Shown piece after piece: positions 27,967 to 38,161 of a DNA stretch of 64,000 nt (its first letter is position 1; each line of letters opens with the position of its first letter). The position numbers and the translations under genes are program-made. The notes beneath the pieces were generated by a model, which saw only the letters and a list, made by a program, of their open reading frames with translations, was not told the origin of the DNA and did not search any database. The DNA is taken from positions 24,682 through 88,681 of the forward strand of contig NZ_JAHZTD010000006.1 in the NCBI RefSeq assembly GCF_019599275.1. The letters are read 5' to 3'. This DNA is from Hymenobacter sp. HSC-4F20. Its GTDB lineage: Bacteria; Bacteroidota; Bacteroidia; Cytophagales; Hymenobacteraceae.

Positions 27967-28662
27967 TCACAGCATGGCCCCAGTTTCAATCAGCGAGGCC
28001 ACGGTCTGGGCATTATTGAAAATGAAGAAGTGGTTGCCCGGCAGCGCCCGGTGGCTGATGGGCAACAGGGACTCTTCCTGCCACTTCTCAATTACTGCCA
28101 CGTCCAGGCCCTCACTGTCGCCGTACAGCACCTGAATGGGAATGGGCAGCGGGGTAGAGGCCTCGTAGCAAAACGTTTCTACGGCCTGAAAATCAGCGCG
28201 TAGAATCGGCTCAAAGTATTCCCGGAAATCACGGGACTCGCTTAGCTCCTGCGGCGTACCGCCAATGCTGAACACCTCATCCCAGAAGGTTTCTTTGCTT
28301 ACCGTATGTAGGATGACGTTTCTGGTGTGCCGGGCCGCGGGGCCGGCCTTGCCGGATACAATCAGGCGCTTGGGCAGGGCTTCTCCTTGCGCGTGCAGCT
28401 GGCGGCACAGCAGCAGTCCTACCAGGGCACCCATGCTGTGTCCGTAGAGGATGTAGTCGTCATCGGCACTGATTTTTTGTAGTAAAACCGGGAATAGGTC
28501 GTCTACTACGGCCTGCATACTCGTGAGCAAGGGGGCCCCCGCCCGGTACCCGCGGCCGCTGTACTCCAGCACTTCCACAGGGTACGGCTGGGTGAAGTAT
28601 TGCTTCAGCGACTGGTAAGAAATGCTGGAGCCGCCGGCAAACGGCAGCGCTATAATTTTCAT
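27967..28662 (-). CDS. type II thioesterase (editing enzyme)
   Basis: A stand-alone alpha/beta hydrolase that removes stalled or wrong acyl groups from carrier domains. The 231-residue protein starts MKIIALPFAGGSSISYQSL as in GrsT/SrfD. It has the nucleophile elbow YGHSMGALVG (Ser near residue 75) and shows LYGDSEGLD and GNHFFIFNN for the Asp and His of the triad. It lies between the ABC exporter and Sfp genes. Because no synthetase in the window has an integrated thioesterase, this protein might also help release the product, though type II enzymes usually edit. Confidence 0.9.
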   Translation of the reverse strand: MKIIALPFAGGSSISYQSLKQYFTQPYPVEVLEYSGRGYRAGAPLLTSMQAVVDDLFPVLLQKISADDDYILYGHSMGALVGLLLCRQLHAQGEALPKRLIVSGKAGPAARHTRNVILHTVSKETFWDEVFSIGGTPQELSESRDFREYFEPILRADFQAVETFCYEASTPLPIPIQVLYGDSEGLDVAVIEKWQEESLLPISHRALPGNHFFIFNNAQTVASLIETGAML

Positions 28663-28814
28663 ATCCGTAAGGTTTAATCAGGGTTTGTCGTTGCCTCGCC
28701 GGGCAAAGGCGAGGGTAGCGGGCACCGCTCCCGGCTCTAACCGCGCGGGGGCTGGTGCTCGTGCCTTGCACCACCTGCCAGCGGGGGCAGGCGGCGCAAG
28801 GGCTTAAGCACCCC

Positions 28815-30446
28815 TTACACGTACGCCGCGTTCAGGGCTTCCACTTTGGTTACACTCTCGAGCTTGCCGTAATTCATCTTATAGAGCTTGTCGGCGCACG
28901 GGTAGTAGTTGTCGTCGTGCGTAATGGCTACCACCGAGAAGCCTTCCTCCTTCAGATAGTCCAGAATCTCGGTGTAGAACTTCTTACGGAAGTACGGGTC
29001 CTGGTCGGCGGCAAACTCGTCCAGAATCAGGATGGGCTTGCGCTCCAGCATAGCGCACACCAGGGCCAGGCGCTTCTTCTGCCCCGTCGACAAATTAATG
29101 GTAGTGAGCTTGTTATTCTTTATTTCTACCTTCTTGTCCAGCTCAAATACCCGCAGGTACTCCTGGGCTTTGGTTTCGTTTACGTGCTCCACTCCGTAGA
29201 ATTCCTCAAACAGGTGGAAGTCGCTGAACACGGGGGCAAACAAGGCCCGGTACGCCGTAAAGTTCTTTTCCTCCAGGGCCTCGTCGTTGATATAGACCTG
29301 GCCGGTTTCGCGCACAAACAGGCCGATCAGCACGTTGATAAACGTGGTTTTGCCGCTGCCATTGCCGCCGTACACGAATGCTACCTCGCCCCGGCGCAGG
29401 GAAAAATCGTTGGGTCCGACGCTGAAATGGGTGTCTTCCTCGCTAGTGTACTGGTAGGACACATCGTAGAGCTTCAGGCTATCGAACTGCTGGAGCGCGG
29501 CAACCGGCTCGCCTTCCACGTCTTTTTCCTGCAACGACTCTTTCAGGGAGCTGAGCCGGTTCAGGGATACGTGGGCCTGCGCCAGGCCGGGCACCATCAG
29601 CACCACCGACTCAATAGGCCCCCAGATGTACATCAGCACAAAAATGAAGTTGATGATCACCGGGCCGCTGATGGAAAGCCAGTCGCCGAGAAACAGCAGC
29701 AGCGCACCGATGAACACGTAGAAGGCCAGTTGCCCGATGACACGGTTGTTGAGGTGGTAGACCAGCGCCTTTTTGTTGTAGGCTGAGGCCGTATCCACGG
29801 CCGGGTACATGTGCCGGGTTACAATGTCGGTACCTTTGGCGCGGGCAATCTTGATTTCCTTGAAGCCCACCAGAATCTCGTTCAGGTGGCGTACGAAGCT
29901 GTCCTCACTGGCCATGGCCTTGTCGAACAGGGCCAGGGCTTTCTTCTCGCTTACCGTGTAAATCAGCACTGTGAAGGCCATCAGCAGGCAGGTGCAGAGC
30001 AGCAGCTTCCAGGAGAGAAATGCCATGTAGCCGCAGCAAAGCAGAATAATGATGAAGTTGGTCATCAGGTCAATCACGTTGACCGAGGCGTTGACCACGT
30101 TGTTCGTATCCCGGGTGAGGGCCGTATAAATGCGCTCCTTGTTTTTGATCAGCGGGTGGTAGGCCGAGGTCAGCACCATTTCTACTACCTCCAGGCGCAC
30201 CTGCCGCAGGATTCTGAGCATAAACGAAATCATGTTCTGAGAAACCAGCCAGCGGCTGACGAAGAACAGGGCCAGGCTACCGGCGAACAGGTAGAGGTAC
30301 TCCCGGCTGGGGCTGATAATCCCCTGGATGGAATTGCTGACTATTTTATTGATAATGAAGATAATGGCCGTGTTGCCGGCGGCCGCTAGTATGCCCAGCG
30401 CTACGAATAGCGCGTATTTTCCAAAATGACCTTTCAGTAGATTCAT
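28815..30446 (-). CDS. cyclic peptide export ABC transporter (SyrD/PvdE type)
   Basis: A half-size exporter with membrane domain and ATPase in one chain; it should act as a homodimer in the inner membrane and move the peptide or its precursor out of the cytosol. Residues 1-310 hold about six membrane segments. The nucleotide-binding domain (about 340-543) has Walker A GGNGSGKTT near residue 366, the signature LSTGQKKRLAL near 450 and Walker B ILILDEFAADQDP near 475. The signature LSTGQ, in place of LSGGQ, is typical of the cyclic-peptide transporter family. It lies 47 bases after NRPS-E and before the thioesterase. Confidence 0.92.
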   Translation of the reverse strand: MNLLKGHFGKYALFVALGILAAAGNTAIIFIINKIVSNSIQGIISPSREYLYLFAGSLALFFVSRWLVSQNMISFMLRILRQVRLEVVEMVLTSAYHPLIKNKERIYTALTRDTNNVVNASVNVIDLMTNFIIILLCCGYMAFLSWKLLLCTCLLMAFTVLIYTVSEKKALALFDKAMASEDSFVRHLNEILVGFKEIKIARAKGTDIVTRHMYPAVDTASAYNKKALVYHLNNRVIGQLAFYVFIGALLLFLGDWLSISGPVIINFIFVLMYIWGPIESVVLMVPGLAQAHVSLNRLSSLKESLQEKDVEGEPVAALQQFDSLKLYDVSYQYTSEEDTHFSVGPNDFSLRRGEVAFVYGGNGSGKTTFINVLIGLFVRETGQVYINDEALEEKNFTAYRALFAPVFSDFHLFEEFYGVEHVNETKAQEYLRVFELDKKVEIKNNKLTTINLSTGQKKRLALVCAMLERKPILILDEFAADQDPYFRKKFYTEILDYLKEEGFSVVAITHDDNYYPCADKLYKMNYGKLESVTKVEALNAAYV

Positions 30447-30493
30447 GTCGCGTCTGTGATAGAGAAGTAGCGTGAAGGATAGAGTCCGGCCGC

Positions 30494-33400
30494 TTAGGAT
30501 AGTACCGGCGCGCAGGCAGCCTGCACGGCGTGCTTTAGTTCGGCGGTGAATAGGTCGGCCACCTGCTGGGCCTGCTCAGCCGAGAACTGCCCCGGATGAA
30601 ACAGCATGTTGAGTTGCAACGCATTACCAAAGTGGAAGACGTCGAGCCACCAGGCGGCGCGGCACTCTCCGGGCAGTACCTGGGGCGCGGGTTGGGCGCT
30701 GATGTCGATGGCCGCCTGCTTCAGGGAGCTGTAGTTCTGGTAGTTGATGCCTACCTCGGGGAAGAAGCCGGGCTCGGCCTGCAGCTCGTGCAGGAGCTTG
30801 TCGTAGGGGTACTGGTGCTGACCGAAATCGGCGGCCAGGCTGTCCTGCACCTGGTTGAGTTGGGTAGCCAGGGAGTCTTGGCTGCTCCAGGCACCGCGGT
30901 TGAGCACGATGTTGGAGTAGAAGCCAATGGCCTGCCGGTTGTCCAGGGTATGGTAAAGGTTGTGGGCCCGCAACGAAACTGGCACCGCCACCGCCACATC
31001 TTCCTGCCCGCTGAGGTGGTGGTATACCCGCCGGCAGAGGCCTAGTAGGGCCGCCAGGGGCATCACCCGTTGGCTATCCAGCCACTGCTCGAAATCCAGC
31101 AGGGCGCTACCCTGCACAAACGTTGACACCTTGATGGCGTGGGGAGCAGCAGGGCGGGCGGCCAGATTGGCGCCGGCCAGCTGCTTTTTCCAGTAGGAAA
31201 GAGCCTGCGCCCCCTCGGGACCGGCCACGTAGGCCTGCTGCGCTTCCACAAAGGCCTGGTAGGCTGGGGCGGCCGGAGCGGGGCTGGGGGCCAGGGTTCC
31301 GGCCAGGGCCGCCTGATACAATTCCGTGAGTTCCGCCTGCAGCACGCCCTGGGAGTAGCCGTCAAAAATCAGGTGAGACAGCACGATGAGCAGCTCGTCC
31401 TCGTCCTCGAACCGCAGCACCCGTACTGCCCAGGGGCGCTGCAGCGTTACCTGCTGCCGGGCCGCGTGCTGCGCCTCGCGCAGCAATGTCGGGCGGCGGG
31501 TAGCTGGCTCCATCCGGCAATCTACCCACTCCAGGGCCAGCGGGGCCGGGGGCTGGAGCTGCCGGTAGGGCACCCCATCGTGCAGGACGAAGGTGGTTTG
31601 GAGCGCGTCGTGGCGCTGCTGCAACTCCCGCAGGGCGGCCTCCAGGGCCGGCTGGTTGAAGGCCGGGCAGGGCACGGGCCCGATTTCCGAGTACTCGCCT
31701 ACCACCCGGTAGGGCGAGAAGAAATTCTGCTGGGTGTAGGAGAGAGGTAGCAGCTGCTGCTGGCTGTGCTGGGTTACGGCGTCCACCAGGGCCGCCACGG
31801 CCTCCGAGAAGCGCGCAGCCAGCGCCTCTATTTCCGCGCGGCCAAACCGGGCCTGGCTGTATTGCAAGGACAAGTGCAGCTCCTCCTCAGAGAGCAGGCC
31901 TGAAAACTCGATTTCGTGGAAGCGGGGCATCAGCGGGTGCACTTCACGGCCTTTCTCGCCCAGGGCCAGGCGAATATCCTCGGCCTGCTGGGTGGCAATG
32001 TGGCTATCAAACTGCCCGAGGTAGTTAAAGCAGATGGCCGGCTGAGGCGCCTGGGTCAGGACGGGGTCCTGGGCCACGTACTTGAGAATACCGTAGCCCA
32101 GCCCTTTGTGGGGCACGGCCCGCAGCTGCCGGCGCACCTGCTGGGCGTAGGCCAGCACGCCCTGGGGGCCCGGCGCGGGCAATACCACCGGAAAAATGCT
32201 GGTAAACCAGCCTACTACGCGGCTCAGATCGGGGGCTCCGTTTACCTCCTCGCGGCCGTGGCCTTCCAGGTGCACGGGCACGTTGTGCATCCCGAAGTGC
32301 TGGTGGCAGGCCAGGCCCAGGGCCGCCAGCAGCACGTCGTGGACCTCCAGCTGGGTTAGCTGCGCGGCGGCAGTCTGGAGCACGGCCGTATGCCGGGCTT
32401 CAATCTTGAAGGACACGGTCGCACTGTCGCTGACCAGATTGGTGCCCTGGGGCTGACCGACGGGTAGGGCCGCCTGGGGCTGACTTGCTACCTGCTGCCA
32501 GTAGGACTGCTCCTCGCCGAGCGCCGCCGAGTGGGCGTACGTGGCCTGCCAGGTGGCGGCGCGCAGCAGCGCCGTGCTCGGGGCGGGCAGGGCCAGGGGG
32601 CTACCGGCCTCGTACTGGGCGTACAGTACCCCAAAGTCTTCGAAGAGAATACGCCAGGAAACTCCATCTACTACCAGGTGATGCACGGCCAGCAGGAGCA
32701 CATCTTCGCCCGGCTGGCGGAAAATGGCGGCCTTGAGCAGCTCGCCCCGCTCCAGGCTCATGCTCTGCTGCAGGGCCGTAGCCTGCCGGGCAAAGGCCGT
32801 TTCGGGGTCAGCCTCCAGGCGCAGGTCGATGACGGGCACGGTCAGGCGGGGGCTTTCGGCCGGTACTACCTGCTGCCACTGGCCCTGCTCGGTTTTGCGG
32901 AACTGGGCGCGCAGCCCTTCGTGGTGGGCCACCAAGTGTTGCAGAATGGTCTGCACAGCCTCGGCCGCGAAGCCTGCGGGCCGGATCAGCTTCACGGACT
33001 GGTTGAAGTGGTGGAGGTAGGGCTCGGCCACCAGATCCACGTAGCGGAGCTGAATAGCGGAGAGGCCCGCCTGGCCCGTGTACTCTACTGCGGCTTCCTC
33101 GGGTAGCACCGCTACCAGCTTGGTGGCCGCGCCGGCGATAGTGGGCTCCTCCATGAAGTCTTTGATGTTCAAGCGGTAGCCTTGCTGGCGCAGCATGGAT
33201 ACCAGCTGAATAAGCTTGATGGAGTCGCCGCCCAGGGCGTAGAAGTTGCTGGTGGCGCTGAGTTCATCCTTCTTGAGCAGCACCTGCCAGCAGGCTTCCA
33301 GCAGCTTCTCCGCCGCCGACTCGGCGGCCACGGCCGGACCGGCGGCGAGCGGGCCCAGGGGCAGGGCCGCCAGGGCAGGGCGGTCTACTTTGCCGTTGTG

Positions 33401-36400
33401 GTTCAGGGGCATGGCAGCTACCCGCACCACGTACTGGGGCACCATGTAGCCGGGCACCCGCTGGCCGAGGAAGGTGAGCAGGGCCTGGTCGGCCAGTTCC
33501 TGGGCGGGTACCAGGTAGAGTACCAGCGCGGGCACGCCTTCCACCTCTTGATAAAGCACCGCGGCTTCCTTCACGGCGGGGTGGGCCAGGGCCGCGGCCA
33601 CAATCTCCTCCACCTCCACCAGGAATCCCCGGATCTTAAGCATGTCGTCTTTGCGGCCGGTGAACAGCAGCTGCCCGTCCTCGCTCCATTTGCACAGGTC
33701 GCCGGTGCGGTACACCCGGCGCTGGGTCAGGGCATCGAGGCCAAACCGCTCCTGGTTAAGCTGCTCGTTGCGGTAGTACTCCTGGGCCAGGCCGGCGCCG
33801 GCCAGCCACAGCTCTCCTACCACTCCCACGGGCACCGGCATGCCGTGCGCATCACGCAGGTAGGCCACCACGTTGCGCGTGGGCTGGCCAATGGGCGGGG
33901 TGAGGTAGGGCGCGTCGGCCGCTACCGGGTAGGCGGTGGCGTATACCGTGTTTTCCGTGGGGCCGTACATGTTCAGCAGGCGGCCTGCCCCGAACTGCTC
34001 CGTGAAGGCGCGCAGGTGCTTGCCTGATGCGGCTTCGCCCCCAATCAGCACATGGCGGAGCTGCCCGAAGCCCGGGAAACCCACGTCCATCAGCACGTTG
34101 AACAGGGCCGTGGGCAGGAAGGCTACCGTAATAGCGTAGCGCATAACCGCCGCCTCGTAGGCGTACAGGTCCTTGGCTTGCGTCTCGTCCATGAGTACCA
34201 CTGTGGCACCCTTCAGCAGGGCCCCGTAGAGGTCGAACACGGAGCCATCGAAGGCGAAGGAGCACACATTCAGCAAGCAGTCCTGGGGCGTGATTACTAC
34301 GCCCGGCACGCTGTCGACCATGTTTACCACGGCATTCTGCCGGATGAGCACGCCCTTGGGCACGCCCGTGGAGCCGGAGGTGTAGCAGAGGTAGGCCAGG
34401 TCGCTGGCGGTGGCATCGGGCAGGGGGTAGGCGTTGGGCTGCACGGCGTCTTCCAGGGCCAGGGTAGCCACCCCGGCAGGGACGGCCAGCGCCGGGCCCG
34501 AGGACAGCACCAGGGGTAGGGCCGCATGCTCACAGATATAGCGCAGGCGCTGGGCCGGCAATGACGGCTCCAGGAACACGTACACGGCCCCGGCCTTCAG
34601 CACCCCCAGCATGGCCACTACTGCCCACTGGTTGCGCGGGGTGCTGATGCCAATCTTGGCGCCGGCTTCTACGCCGGCCTGGTGCACGAGGTAGGCCGCC
34701 AGGTAATCCGACTGCTCATCCAGCTCCTGGTACGTGAGCTGGGTGCCATTGACCACGGCTTGTACCGCAGCTTTCGTGGGGTACAGGGCGGCCTGCTGCT
34801 TGAACAGGCGCACCAGGCTACCCTCGCCGCTGGGCAGGGGCTGGAGCAGGTCTTCGTGGGAAAAGCGGCGCAGCAACTCCTGTTCCGGGGCCGGAATGAA
34901 GCGCAGGGCCTGAATGGTGGTGCTGGGCGCGGCGGCAGCCTGGTGCAGCAGCTCCTCTACGTGACCGGCTATGCGGGCCACGCGGGCCGCCGTGAACAGG
35001 TCAGTGTTGTATTCCAGCTTCAGCAGCAGCCCCTCGGCTACTTCCCGGAAGGAGAAGGTCAGGTCGAATTTGCTGTGGCCGGTTAGCTCGGCTGCCTCGC
35101 GGGCCTCGGTGGCTGGCGCGGCGCCTTCCTGAGCCTCGACTTCGGCCTTGTGCAGAATCAGGGCTACATCGAACAGGGGGGAACGGCTCAGCTCCCGTGC
35201 TGCGGGCAGCTGCTCCACCAGCCGGTCGAAGGGGTAAGCGGCGTGCTGCAGGGCCTGGGTAGTAGTATGCTTCACCCGGGCCAACAGCTGCTGGAACGTA
35301 TCCTGGGCGCTGAAGGTGTTGCGCAGGGCCACGGTATTGGCAAAGAAGCCGATAACGGACTGGATTTCCGCTTTTTCGCGGTTGGCCACCGGCGTACCCA
35401 CTACAATATCCGTCTGCCCGGAGTAGCGGTGGAGCAGCACGTTCACGGCCGCCGTCAGGCCATTAAACAGAGTACCGTGCTCGCCCAGGCACAAGGCCCG
35501 GAACTGCTCCAGCGTGGCCCGGGGAATGAGGTGCTCCTGCAGGCGGCCGGCGTAGGAGCGGAGCAGGGGCCGGGGCTTATCCAGGGGCAGCTCCAGCACC
35601 GGCACTTCGGTGGCAAACTGGGCTTTCCAGAAGGCCTCGCTGGCTTGCATGGCGGGCGTTTTCAGCTGCTGCTGCTGCCACACAGCGTAGTCTTTGTACT
35701 GCACAGGTAGTTCCGGCAGCACCGGCAGCGGCTGGCCCGCGGCCAGGGCCTGGTAGCTGGCCGTCAGCTCCTGCAGCAGCAGGCTCGTCGACCAGCCATC
35801 GAACACGATGTGGTGCACCACCGTCACCAGCACGCTTTCCGTGGGAGAAACCACCAGTAGCTTGGCCCGGATGGGCAGCTCGTTGACCAAGTCGAAGGGA
35901 AGCTGCTGGAAGTGCTGCACCTGCTCCCGCACGGCTTCTTCGGCGGAGCCGGCAGTAGCTGGCACGGTTTCCTGCTGCAGGGTGAACAGGCCGGGCTGCC
36001 AGGGTAGCACTACCTGCCGCACGTCGTCCTCCACCGGCCGGAATACGGTGCGCAGGCTCTCGTGGCGGGCCAGCACGGCCTGGAAGGCAGCGCTTAGCGC
36101 CTCGGCATTCACCGCGCCGCTCAGGGCGTAGGTGATGGGCATGTGGTAGGCCACCGAGGCCGTTTCCAGGTTGCTGATGACCCACAGACGCTTTTGCGTG
36201 TGCGTGAGGGGGTAGGAGGCCATCTTCGGGGCGGGCAGCAGGGGGTGCCCGGCCTCGGTGGGCACCTTTTCGGCAATAAAGGCGGCCAGCTTGGCAATGG
36301 TCGGATACACGAAGATATCCATGAGCTTGAGCTCCACGTTGAGCTGCTGCTGAATATCGCCAGCTATTTTCATGGCCTTCAGCGAGTTGCCGCCCATGTG

Positions 36401-38083
36401 GTAGAACGACAGGTCGCGGCTGATGGCCTTCAGCCCCAGCTCGGCCTTCCAGATGTTGGCCAGGGTAGTTTCCAGCCCTTCCTGGGGCAGGTCAAACTCG
36501 CTGCCCAGCAATACTTCCTCGGGAGAGGGCAGGGCGGCCTTATCTATTTTGCCGTTGCTGTTGAGCGGGAACTCCAGCATGTGCACCAAGAAGGAGGGCA
36601 ACATGTAGGCGTTCAGGCGCGTCATGAGCTGCTCGCGCAGGTCGGCAATGGGGGCGGGGGCCGTGTAGTAGCACACGAGCTGCAGCTTGCCCTCGGCATC
36701 CTTGATGGTTTTGGCTACGGCCTCCTCCACTTCGGCCACGGCCAGCAGGGCTTCTTCAATTTCATTGAGCTCGATGCGGACCCCGTTGATTTTCACCTGC
36801 CGGTCCTGCCGGCCCAGAATCTCCAGGGAGCGGTCCGGGGCGTAGCGGCCCAGGTCGCCGGTTTTGTAGATGATATCCGTTCGATCCTGAATCAGAGGGT
36901 TTTGTACGAATACCTGCCGGGTCAGGGCCGGGTTGTTGTAGTAGCCTTTGGTGATGAAAGGCGTTTTGATGTAGACCTCGCCAATCTCCCCGATGCGGCA
37001 GAGCTTGCCCTGGTTGAGCACCAGAATAAAGGTGTTGTCAATGGGCTTGCCCACCGACAGAATCTGGCCCGGGGCGGCGGGCACCTCCGTAATGCGGTGG
37101 AAGGTTTTAATCATGGTGGTTTCGGTGGCCCCGTACAGGTTCACTACCTCAATGCCTTCCCCGAACACCTCGCGCCAGCGGTGCAGGTCTTTGGCGTACA
37201 GGGGCTCCCCGGCCAGCAGCACGTACTGCAGGGCCCGGAACAGCTGCTTGTTCTCGTGCTGCTGGGCCGTTTTGGTCAACTGCTGAAACAAGGACGGTAC
37301 CCCGTGCAGCAACTGGATCTGCTCAGCGTCAATCCACTCTACCAACTGGGTGAGGTTGCCGCGGGTTTCCGCCTCCGGAATGCAGAGCGTGCCGCCCGTG
37401 CACAGGGGTAGGAAAATGTCGCGCAGGGAGGCGTCGAAGGTAAACTGAATCAGCTGGCTGACCCGCAGGCCGGGTCCGGCGGCAAACTCCTTGGCTTCCC
37501 ACTCAATAAAGTGGGCCAGGCTTTTGTGCATGCCCACTATGGCTTTGGCCTTGCCCGTGGAGCCGGAGGTGTAGAAGAGGTAGTTAGCGTCCTCCGGGTC
37601 CTGCTCCGTGGCCGGGTTGGCGGCCGGCAGCTCGGCCCAGGCGTGGTGCACCTGCCGGCCCTGCTCCACTACTGTAATGCCCTCGTTTTCGTCTAGTATC
37701 AGCAGCTTGCCGGCTTCCAGCCCCACCCGGACGGCCAGCGCCTCCCACTCGGGCAGCCAGGCGCGGTGCACCAGCACGCTGGCCGCGGGCGTTTCCTCGA
37801 AAATCTGCTGGAGGCGCTGCTCGGCAAAGTGCAAGTCAACGGGCAGGTACACGTGGCCGGCCTTGAACACGCCCAGCAGGGCGGCTACCAGCTCGGGGCT
37901 GGCGGGCACCAGCACCTTGATGATGGCCGGCTCCGGCTCTACGGCGGTCAGCAGGGCAGCAATGCGGTTGGCCTGCTCGTTCAGCTCGGCGTACGACAGG
38001 TGCCGGGCGCCAAAGCGCAGCGCCTCCGCCGTCGGGTTCTGGGCTGCAATGTCTTCGAACTGCTTATAAACTAGGGGTTTCAT
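30494..38083 (-). CDS. nonribosomal peptide synthetase A-T-C-A-T-E-C (called NRPS-E here)
   Basis: A 2529-residue synthetase. Approximate domains are A (1-510, YTSGSTG near 172), T (MGGNSLKA near 563), C (620-1060, HHIVFDGWS near 760), A (1085-1570, YTSGSTG near 1234), T (LGGDSIKL near 1618, the GGDS form used before epimerases), E (1660-2090, HHLVVDGVSW near 1805) and a terminal C (2110-2520, motif SHLIFDGYS near 2238, first His replaced by Ser). Pocket residues read by eye are DARHLALMIK (unassigned) for the first A and DGFFLGMVYK (Ile-like) for the second, so a D-Ile-like residue is expected. It starts with an A domain, so its first amide bond would be made by the terminal C of NRPS-D. There is no thioesterase; the terminal C may pass the chain on or release it. 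Confidence 0.94.
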   Translation of the reverse strand: MKPLVYKQFEDIAAQNPTAEALRFGARHLSYAELNEQANRIAALLTAVEPEPAIIKVLVPASPELVAALLGVFKAGHVYLPVDLHFAEQRLQQIFEETPAASVLVHRAWLPEWEALAVRVGLEAGKLLILDENEGITVVEQGRQVHHAWAELPAANPATEQDPEDANYLFYTSGSTGKAKAIVGMHKSLAHFIEWEAKEFAAGPGLRVSQLIQFTFDASLRDIFLPLCTGGTLCIPEAETRGNLTQLVEWIDAEQIQLLHGVPSLFQQLTKTAQQHENKQLFRALQYVLLAGEPLYAKDLHRWREVFGEGIEVVNLYGATETTMIKTFHRITEVPAAPGQILSVGKPIDNTFILVLNQGKLCRIGEIGEVYIKTPFITKGYYNNPALTRQVFVQNPLIQDRTDIIYKTGDLGRYAPDRSLEILGRQDRQVKINGVRIELNEIEEALLAVAEVEEAVAKTIKDAEGKLQLVCYYTAPAPIADLREQLMTRLNAYMLPSFLVHMLEFPLNSNGKIDKAALPSPEEVLLGSEFDLPQEGLETTLANIWKAELGLKAISRDLSFYHMGGNSLKAMKIAGDIQQQLNVELKLMDIFVYPTIAKLAAFIAEKVPTEAGHPLLPAPKMASYPLTHTQKRLWVISNLETASVAYHMPITYALSGAVNAEALSAAFQAVLARHESLRTVFRPVEDDVRQVVLPWQPGLFTLQQETVPATAGSAEEAVREQVQHFQQLPFDLVNELPIRAKLLVVSPTESVLVTVVHHIVFDGWSTSLLLQELTASYQALAAGQPLPVLPELPVQYKDYAVWQQQQLKTPAMQASEAFWKAQFATEVPVLELPLDKPRPLLRSYAGRLQEHLIPRATLEQFRALCLGEHGTLFNGLTAAVNVLLHRYSGQTDIVVGTPVANREKAEIQSVIGFFANTVALRNTFSAQDTFQQLLARVKHTTTQALQHAAYPFDRLVEQLPAARELSRSPLFDVALILHKAEVEAQEGAAPATEAREAAELTGHSKFDLTFSFREVAEGLLLKLEYNTDLFTAARVARIAGHVEELLHQAAAAPSTTIQALRFIPAPEQELLRRFSHEDLLQPLPSGEGSLVRLFKQQAALYPTKAAVQAVVNGTQLTYQELDEQSDYLAAYLVHQAGVEAGAKIGISTPRNQWAVVAMLGVLKAGAVYVFLEPSLPAQRLRYICEHAALPLVLSSGPALAVPAGVATLALEDAVQPNAYPLPDATASDLAYLCYTSGSTGVPKGVLIRQNAVVNMVDSVPGVVITPQDCLLNVCSFAFDGSVFDLYGALLKGATVVLMDETQAKDLYAYEAAVMRYAITVAFLPTALFNVLMDVGFPGFGQLRHVLIGGEAASGKHLRAFTEQFGAGRLLNMYGPTENTVYATAYPVAADAPYLTPPIGQPTRNVVAYLRDAHGMPVPVGVVGELWLAGAGLAQEYYRNEQLNQERFGLDALTQRRVYRTGDLCKWSEDGQLLFTGRKDDMLKIRGFLVEVEEIVAAALAHPAVKEAAVLYQEVEGVPALVLYLVPAQELADQALLTFLGQRVPGYMVPQYVVRVAAMPLNHNGKVDRPALAALPLGPLAAGPAVAAESAAEKLLEACWQVLLKKDELSATSNFYALGGDSIKLIQLVSMLRQQGYRLNIKDFMEEPTIAGAATKLVAVLPEEAAVEYTGQAGLSAIQLRYVDLVAEPYLHHFNQSVKLIRPAGFAAEAVQTILQHLVAHHEGLRAQFRKTEQGQWQQVVPAESPRLTVPVIDLRLEADPETAFARQATALQQSMSLERGELLKAAIFRQPGEDVLLLAVHHLVVDGVSWRILFEDFGVLYAQYEAGSPLALPAPSTALLRAATWQATYAHSAALGEEQSYWQQVASQPQAALPVGQPQGTNLVSDSATVSFKIEARHTAVLQTAAAQLTQLEVHDVLLAALGLACHQHFGMHNVPVHLEGHGREEVNGAPDLSRVVGWFTSIFPVVLPAPGPQGVLAYAQQVRRQLRAVPHKGLGYGILKYVAQDPVLTQAPQPAICFNYLGQFDSHIATQQAEDIRLALGEKGREVHPLMPRFHEIEFSGLLSEEELHLSLQYSQARFGRAEIEALAARFSEAVAALVDAVTQHSQQQLLPLSYTQQNFFSPYRVVGEYSEIGPVPCPAFNQPALEAALRELQQRHDALQTTFVLHDGVPYRQLQPPAPLALEWVDCRMEPATRRPTLLREAQHAARQQVTLQRPWAVRVLRFEDEDELLIVLSHLIFDGYSQGVLQAELTELYQAALAGTLAPSPAPAAPAYQAFVEAQQAYVAGPEGAQALSYWKKQLAGANLAARPAAPHAIKVSTFVQGSALLDFEQWLDSQRVMPLAALLGLCRRVYHHLSGQEDVAVAVPVSLRAHNLYHTLDNRQAIGFYSNIVLNRGAWSSQDSLATQLNQVQDSLAADFGQHQYPYDKLLHELQAEPGFFPEVGINYQNYSSLKQAAIDISAQPAPQVLPGECRAAWWLDVFHFGNALQLNMLFHPGQFSAEQAQQVADLFTAELKHAVQAACAPVLS

Positions 38084-38161
38084 CCTGAGGAGAACTAATC
38101 GATAGAAAGGTGGGGAGAGGTGGGCGCGCCCACAGGCGCAAGGTGGGGGTAGCCGGGCGGG

